In this document: in pieces, positions 60,400 through 64,000 of the stretch
Numbering within the stretch: the stretch's first letter is position 1
Layout of the letters: each line of letters opens with the position of its first letter
Assembly: GCA_964559435.1 (NCBI GenBank)
Contig: CAZLHI010000005.1
Coordinates: 62,001 to 126,000, forward strand
From: Hebobacterum sp964559435
Lineage (GTDB): Bacteria; Armatimonadota; Hebobacteria; Hebobacterales; Hebobacteraceae
Reading direction: 5' to 3'
Length of the DNA stretch: 64,000 nucleotides
Program-made: the position numbers and the translations under genes
Notes under the pieces: model-generated
The model's database searches: none
Told to the model about the DNA's origin: nothing
What the model saw: only the letters and a program-made list of their open reading frames with translations

Positions 60400-61917
60400 T
60401 CAGTCTCCGTTGCTCGGCACCACGCGTGCGGCCTCGGCCACGCTTGTGATGCCTTCTGCGGCCTTGCGCAGTCCGTCTGCGGCCAATGTGGTCATCCCAT
60501 TCCGAACGGCCGCCTCCTCCATCTCCTCCTTTGGGGCACGACGAGCGATGAGGCGCTGGATCTCGCGGTTAACCTCGAGTACTTCGTAGATCCCCGTTCT
60601 TCCTCGGTAGCCAGTCCCACGGCAGTTGTCGCAACCCGCCCCACACATGAACTTCGGCATGTCCGGGAGCTGGTATCCGCCAACGCGCGCTTGCTCGGCC
60701 AGCGGTGACAGCAGGTTGAAGTCCGGCTCATCCGGCTGGCCGCACTCGGAGCAGATCCTCCGCACGAGGCGCTGAGCCGAGACGTAGATCAGGCTCTGCG
60801 AGAGCAGGGAGGGCTCAAGTCCCATGTCGAGCAAACGTGCGATGACCTCGACGGCGCTGGACGCGTGCATCTGGGTCAGCATGAGATGGCCGGTCAGCGC
60901 TATCTGGGCGCAGATCTCGGCACTCTCGAGTGTCCTCATATTGCCGCACATCACCACATCGGGATCATGCCGCATGAAGGACCTCAGAGCGGCCTCGTAG
61001 GTATAGCCAGCCTTCCTGTTGACCGCGGTCTGCGTGACATGAGGCAGCGCGTACTCGACTGGATCCTCGACCGTCATGGTCTTCTTCTGCGGGCCAATGG
61101 CCTCCAGCATGCCCGCGTAGAGAATGCTGGTCTTACCAGAGCCCGTCGGACCGGCGACGATGAGCATTCCGCAGGGCTCGTGTAGGGCGCGCCTGTACGC
61201 GGCCAGGTCGCGATCAGACATTCCGTGTGGCCCGTCAAGACGTATCAGAGTATCCGCCTGCGGAAGCAGCCGCATGGCGACGCTCTCACCGTATGTCGCA
61301 GGGATGGTCGCCGTTCGCACGTCGTACTCCTTGTCGCTCATCGTGAATGAGAATCGCCCGTCGTGCGGTATGCCCCGCTGGTCGAGTGGAATGCCTGCAT
61401 AAGCCTTGATGCAGGAGAGGAATGCTCCATGGGCGGACCGAGGGAGTCGCATGGCTTCATGCAGGACTCCGTCGAGTCGCTCCCGCACAGTTGTCCCGTC
61501 GCGCGCGGCGTCGATGTGGACATCGGTGGCTGCGTCCTTCGCGGCACTGGCGAGGATCCCGCGGAAGAGACGCTCTATAGCCTTCTCTTCCTCTGTCGCT
61601 GGGTAGCCGGGCAGCACCCGATCCAGCGAGACGTCGTCCACGGCGTCGGCCCCAGCCGGGATCCGCGAGAGGGCCTCGCTGATATCGCCGACGTTGACCG
61701 AGGCGGCCGACGGGTGCGTCATCTTCGAGAAGTTCTCCAGATCGGACCGCTTGAATCGCCATTGGCGGCCCACCTTGAAGCCTTGTACACGTCCCTGATT
61801 CTGCCAGCGGTACAGGGTCGAGCGGCTCACCCCAAGGGCCGCTGCCGCCTGTTCGAGGCTGAACATCTCCTCAGATTCGGCCTGCTGAGACTTGGAGGAA
61901 CGCCTGCGCCTGCGCAT
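60400..61917 (-). CDS. helix-turn-helix domain fused to a GspE/PilB-type ATPase
   Basis: A 505-residue fusion. Residues about 17-62 are an excisionase/MerR-type helix-turn-helix (SLEQAAAALGVSRSTLYRWQ, VGRQWRFKRSDLENF). Residues about 110-490 are a type II secretion/type IV pilus ATPase, with Walker A GPTGSGKTS (256-264), the Asp-box region VEDPVEYALP, the His motif GHLMLTQMHASS and zinc cysteines at C389, C392, C429 and C432. The usual Walker B GEIRD is GNMRT (325-329), so the catalytic Glu is Asn. The normal N-terminal secretion-system docking domain is replaced by the DNA-binding domain. The start at 61917 has AGGGAGG 9 bases upstream. Divergent from comEC. Confidence 0.9.
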   Translation of the reverse strand: MRRRRRSSKSQQAESEEMFSLEQAAAALGVSRSTLYRWQNQGRVQGFKVGRQWRFKRSDLENFSKMTHPSAASVNVGDISEALSRIPAGADAVDDVSLDRVLPGYPATEEEKAIERLFRGILASAAKDAATDVHIDAARDGTTVRERLDGVLHEAMRLPRSAHGAFLSCIKAYAGIPLDQRGIPHDGRFSFTMSDKEYDVRTATIPATYGESVAMRLLPQADTLIRLDGPHGMSDRDLAAYRRALHEPCGMLIVAGPTGSGKTSILYAGMLEAIGPQKKTMTVEDPVEYALPHVTQTAVNRKAGYTYEAALRSFMRHDPDVVMCGNMRTLESAEICAQIALTGHLMLTQMHASSAVEVIARLLDMGLEPSLLSQSLIYVSAQRLVRRICSECGQPDEPDFNLLSPLAEQARVGGYQLPDMPKFMCGAGCDNCRGTGYRGRTGIYEVLEVNREIQRLIARRAPKEEMEEAAVRNGMTTLAADGLRKAAEGITSVAEAARVVPSNGD

Positions 61918-61961
61918 TGCTGTAACCTCCCTGGGGATAGTTGCATAGAGTCTCATGAGCT

Positions 61962-61989
61962 ATTATGCCACATTACGCTCATATGTCAA
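61962..61989 (-). promoter_or_regulatory. promoter of the HTH-GspE gene
   Basis: On the minus strand, perfect TTGACA (61989-61984), 16 bases, then CATAAT (61967-61962). It lies in an AT-rich stretch and is 45 bases before the start codon. This AT-rich divergent region could also host the binding site of the gene's own HTH domain. Confidence 0.8.
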
Positions 61990-62119
61990 GAACGATTTTG
62001 CCTTATTTTGATACACTATGCCAATCACCGCCAGTGCCCCTAGAATCCAGGTGTGTCGAGACCTCAACCTTCCAAGAGGTAGAAAGCTGTCAGTTGAATA
62101 ACATGTAGCCGCCAGTGAT

Positions 62120-63739
62120 ATGTGGGACCTCGCACATCGGCCGCTGGTATGCACAGCCTTGAGCTTCGCGGTGGGCATCGCCGTGATGTCGGCTGCTGGC
62201 GGCCTTGGGCTGGCAGCGCTAGGACTGGTGGCCGCGTGTGTGGTCGCGGCGCTGGCTGTGAGGAGACGGGGCTTGGCGGCTGGGTTCGCACTGTTGGGCC
62301 TGGCAGGAGCGGTTGGCGGGCTGACGTTCCTCCTGAGTTGCGAGAAAGGCACCGGCGACGTGTCCGCCTTACCTCCTGGCGGGCAGACGCTGGTGGGGAC
62401 GGTCGCCGAGGCGCCGCACCGGTCGCGCAGTGCATGGCGCTTCGTGCTTGAGGTCGAGGGGCACGCGGGGCGCGGCCGGTTTGAGCCAATGTCGGGCCGA
62501 GTGTACGTGCGGTTGACGTCGAACGAAGCGGTGCAGCGCGGCCAACGGTGGCGGCTGACGGGGAAGCTGCGAGCACCGCGGGAGGCGGCGAATCCGGGAC
62601 AGCGCTCTGAGGCCTCGTGGCTTGCACCTCTCAAGGTCTCCGGCGTGCTGACTGTAGGCGACGAGCAGTTGGCTGAGCTCCTGGGCCCCGGACGACTGGG
62701 CCCGATTTCGGCCCATGCCTTCGCCGCGCAGCAGCGAGCCGTGCGGCTCCTTGAACGACATGTATCCGGCCCCTATCGGGAACTCACAGCCGCGGTCGCG
62801 GCGAGCGTGATCTTTGGAGTGCACGCGGCGCCTCCACCCTACGAGATTCGCGAGATCTTCCGCCGCGCAGGCACCATTCATCTGCTCGTGGTCTCGGGAG
62901 CGATCGTCTCGATGGTGTTTGCCCTTGTGTTCCTGCCGGGGCGCGTGGGTGCAACCTGGCGCCGGATGCTTGCGGAGCGGCAGTCTGGCTGGCCCAGCGG
63001 CGCCCGAGGGCGTGTGCGCTTGCGCCCCGGACTCTGGGCGGCAGGAGTGGGCGTGGTAGTGGTGATCTACTACGCCACCTTGACAGAGGGTGGCCCGGCC
63101 GTAGCGCGGGCCGCGGTGATGGGGGTGATCACAGGGATCGCGATAGGCTTGAGGCGAGTTCCGGCCGTGGCGCGGGAGCACGGTCTGAACGTGGATTACT
63201 ACACGATTCTTGCCGCGGCCGGGCTCGTGCTCCTCGCGGCGACCCCCGAAGCGCTGTTCTATCCCGGATTCCAACTCTCGTTCGCCGCGGTGTGGGCCAT
63301 TCTCTACCTCACCCCGAAGGCGATCTGGCTGCTGGGCTGGCTTCCCACGTGGCTCGGCTACATCGTGGTGGGCACGATTGCCGCCCAGCTCGCGACCTTT
63401 CCTATTCTCGCCTGGCACTACGGGCAGGCCCCTATTGCCGGCTTCGGTGCCAACCTGTTCGCCATCCCACTTGCCGCGGTTGTGCTCGTATCCGGGATGA
63501 CGACGTGTGCTCTGGGCACCCTATTCCCCTGGCTCGCGCCCCTCGCTGGCTGGGTGTGCGGGCACGCCACCCGGGCTATGATCTGGACCAGCGCCGCCTT
63601 TGCCTCACTGCCCGGGGCCGCCGTCGACATAGCTCGGCCGGACTCCCTGGCGATCATCCTGTGGTATGCTGGACTGGTCGCGCTCGGCGCGGGAATCCGC
63701 CGTCTTCGATCCAGGTGTGAGAGGGGATCGCCCGCCTAG
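62120..63739 (+). CDS. comEC: ComEC/Rec2-family competence protein (DNA uptake channel)
   Basis: A 539-residue membrane protein with an N-terminal hydrophobic region, then an OB-like domain (about 70-170: LVGTVAEAPHRSRSAWRF...RVYVRLT...GQRWRLTGKL). The competence domain has FRRAGTIHLLVVSGAIVSM (where ComEC usually reads HLLAISGLHV), LTEGGPAVARAAVMGVI and PGFQLSFAAVWAILYL. At least nine transmembrane helices are predicted. It ends without the C-terminal MBL domain that many ComEC proteins have, so it is the short form; the separate MBL protein at 55209 is not adjacent. ATG 62120. Divergent from the HTH-GspE gene. Confidence 0.9.
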   Translation: MWDLAHRPLVCTALSFAVGIAVMSAAGGLGLAALGLVAACVVAALAVRRRGLAAGFALLGLAGAVGGLTFLLSCEKGTGDVSALPPGGQTLVGTVAEAPHRSRSAWRFVLEVEGHAGRGRFEPMSGRVYVRLTSNEAVQRGQRWRLTGKLRAPREAANPGQRSEASWLAPLKVSGVLTVGDEQLAELLGPGRLGPISAHAFAAQQRAVRLLERHVSGPYRELTAAVAASVIFGVHAAPPPYEIREIFRRAGTIHLLVVSGAIVSMVFALVFLPGRVGATWRRMLAERQSGWPSGARGRVRLRPGLWAAGVGVVVVIYYATLTEGGPAVARAAVMGVITGIAIGLRRVPAVAREHGLNVDYYTILAAAGLVLLAATPEALFYPGFQLSFAAVWAILYLTPKAIWLLGWLPTWLGYIVVGTIAAQLATFPILAWHYGQAPIAGFGANLFAIPLAAVVLVSGMTTCALGTLFPWLAPLAGWVCGHATRAMIWTSAAFASLPGAAVDIARPDSLAIILWYAGLVALGAGIRRLRSRCERGSPA

Positions 63740-63765
63740 AACTCCAGATCCGCCAGCCGCGTCCA

Positions 63766-64000
63766 ATGGACAGGATGCAGCACATACGGTGCGACAACTG
63801 CGGCACGGACAACCCCGATGATGTCAGCGAGTGCCTCTACTGCGGGCGACCGCTCGTCGGCACGTCGGCCGTCAGGCATAGCAGCACAGCACGCTACAGG
63901 CGGCCCATCCCTGGCTGCGTGTGGGGGTTGGCTGCAGTCCCAATCGGCTTCCTGGTCCTCTACGGGCTCCCGGTGCTCGCGTACGTTGCGGTGCCTTTTC
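63766..64000 (+). CDS. zinc-ribbon membrane protein (partial, runs off window)
   Basis: The first 78 codons are visible. The N-terminus has a zinc ribbon with CDNCGTDNPDDVSECLYCG, that is CxxC-N12-CxxC, a type common in small bacterial membrane proteins. A basic stretch and a transmembrane helix starting at about residue 52 (VWGLAAVPIGFLVLYGLP) follow. ATG 63766 or the in-frame ATG at 63775 could be the start; neither has a clear ribosome-binding site. The gene is cut at the window edge and its function is unknown. Confidence 0.7.
   Translation, partial: MDRMQHIRCDNCGTDNPDDVSECLYCGRPLVGTSAVRHSSTARYRRPIPGCVWGLAAVPIGFLVLYGLPVLAYVAVPF

Noticed and set aside
60188..60589. Plus-strand frames between the nitroreductase-like gene and the GspE-like gene
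   Set aside because: They run antisense into the GspE-like gene, cross a strong terminator hairpin and show no motif or ribosome-binding site.

Overview
This 64 kb window is high-GC bacterial chromosome with tightly packed, mostly plus-strand genes. Many genes overlap by 4-8 bases and many start with GTG or TTG. There is no prophage, CRISPR array or secondary-metabolite cluster. SLH-domain surface proteins, an AMIN-domain protein, MreBC, UbiB, PyrR-controlled pyrimidine genes and a fused PyrB-zinc domain suggest a deep-branching, non-proteobacterial lineage. Armatimonadota or a related uncultured phylum would fit, but no marker gene here proves it.

Layout. Bases 1-7723 hold a complete trp operon in the order trpE-trpS-trpG-trpD-trpC-trpF-trpB-trpA. 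It is preceded by a leader peptide with three consecutive Trp codons and an attenuator; the window opens inside the leader. A tryptophanyl-tRNA synthetase gene lies inside the operon. Bases 7769-11463 carry deoC, recO, polX and an HU-type gene. Next come tRNA-Pro(GGG) and an apparently undescribed structured RNA transcription unit (promoter about 11676, terminator about 11960). Bases 12080-15680 are an L-rhamnose operon (aldolase, kinase, isomerase), followed by a glycosyltransferase and a large membrane protein.

Bases 19361-25587 hold an AmrS-type radical SAM gene, a phasin-like gene, ubiB, maf, mreB, mreC and a convergent hypothetical gene. Bases 25649-32347 hold tRNA-Arg(CCT), pth, a class V aminotransferase with serA (probable serine route), surE, a second radical SAM gene, a membrane metallophosphoesterase and tRNA-Ser(CGA). 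Bases 32416-37511 are two divergent HEAT-repeat membrane proteins. Bases 37696-41528 are a ceramidase-like protein, a YjbQ-family protein and a GH20-type glycosidase. Bases 41737-46788 are two tandem paralogous secreted proteins, each with 14 NHL-like repeats and three SLH domains.

Bases 46952-55134 are the pyrimidine operon pyrR-pyrB-pyrC-carA-[RAYT]-carB. A PyrR-binding hairpin overlaps the pyrR ribosome-binding site. A REP-associated tyrosine transposase bounded by inverted REP palindromes sits between carA and carB, next to a partial duplicate of the carB start. The tail (55209-64000) holds a metallo-beta-lactamase-fold protein, a SPASM-type radical SAM protein, a probable pseudogene, dinB, a nitroreductase-fold lipoprotein, a GspE/PilB-like ATPase fused to a helix-turn-helix domain with a degenerate Walker B motif, comEC on the opposite strand, and a zinc-ribbon gene cut by the window edge.

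The items most worth follow-up are the HTH-GspE fusion beside comEC, the RAYT/REP insertion with duplicated carB start, the structured RNA at 11711-11970, the trp attenuator controlling a trpS with an altered KMSKS loop, and the tandem 14-repeat SLH proteins.
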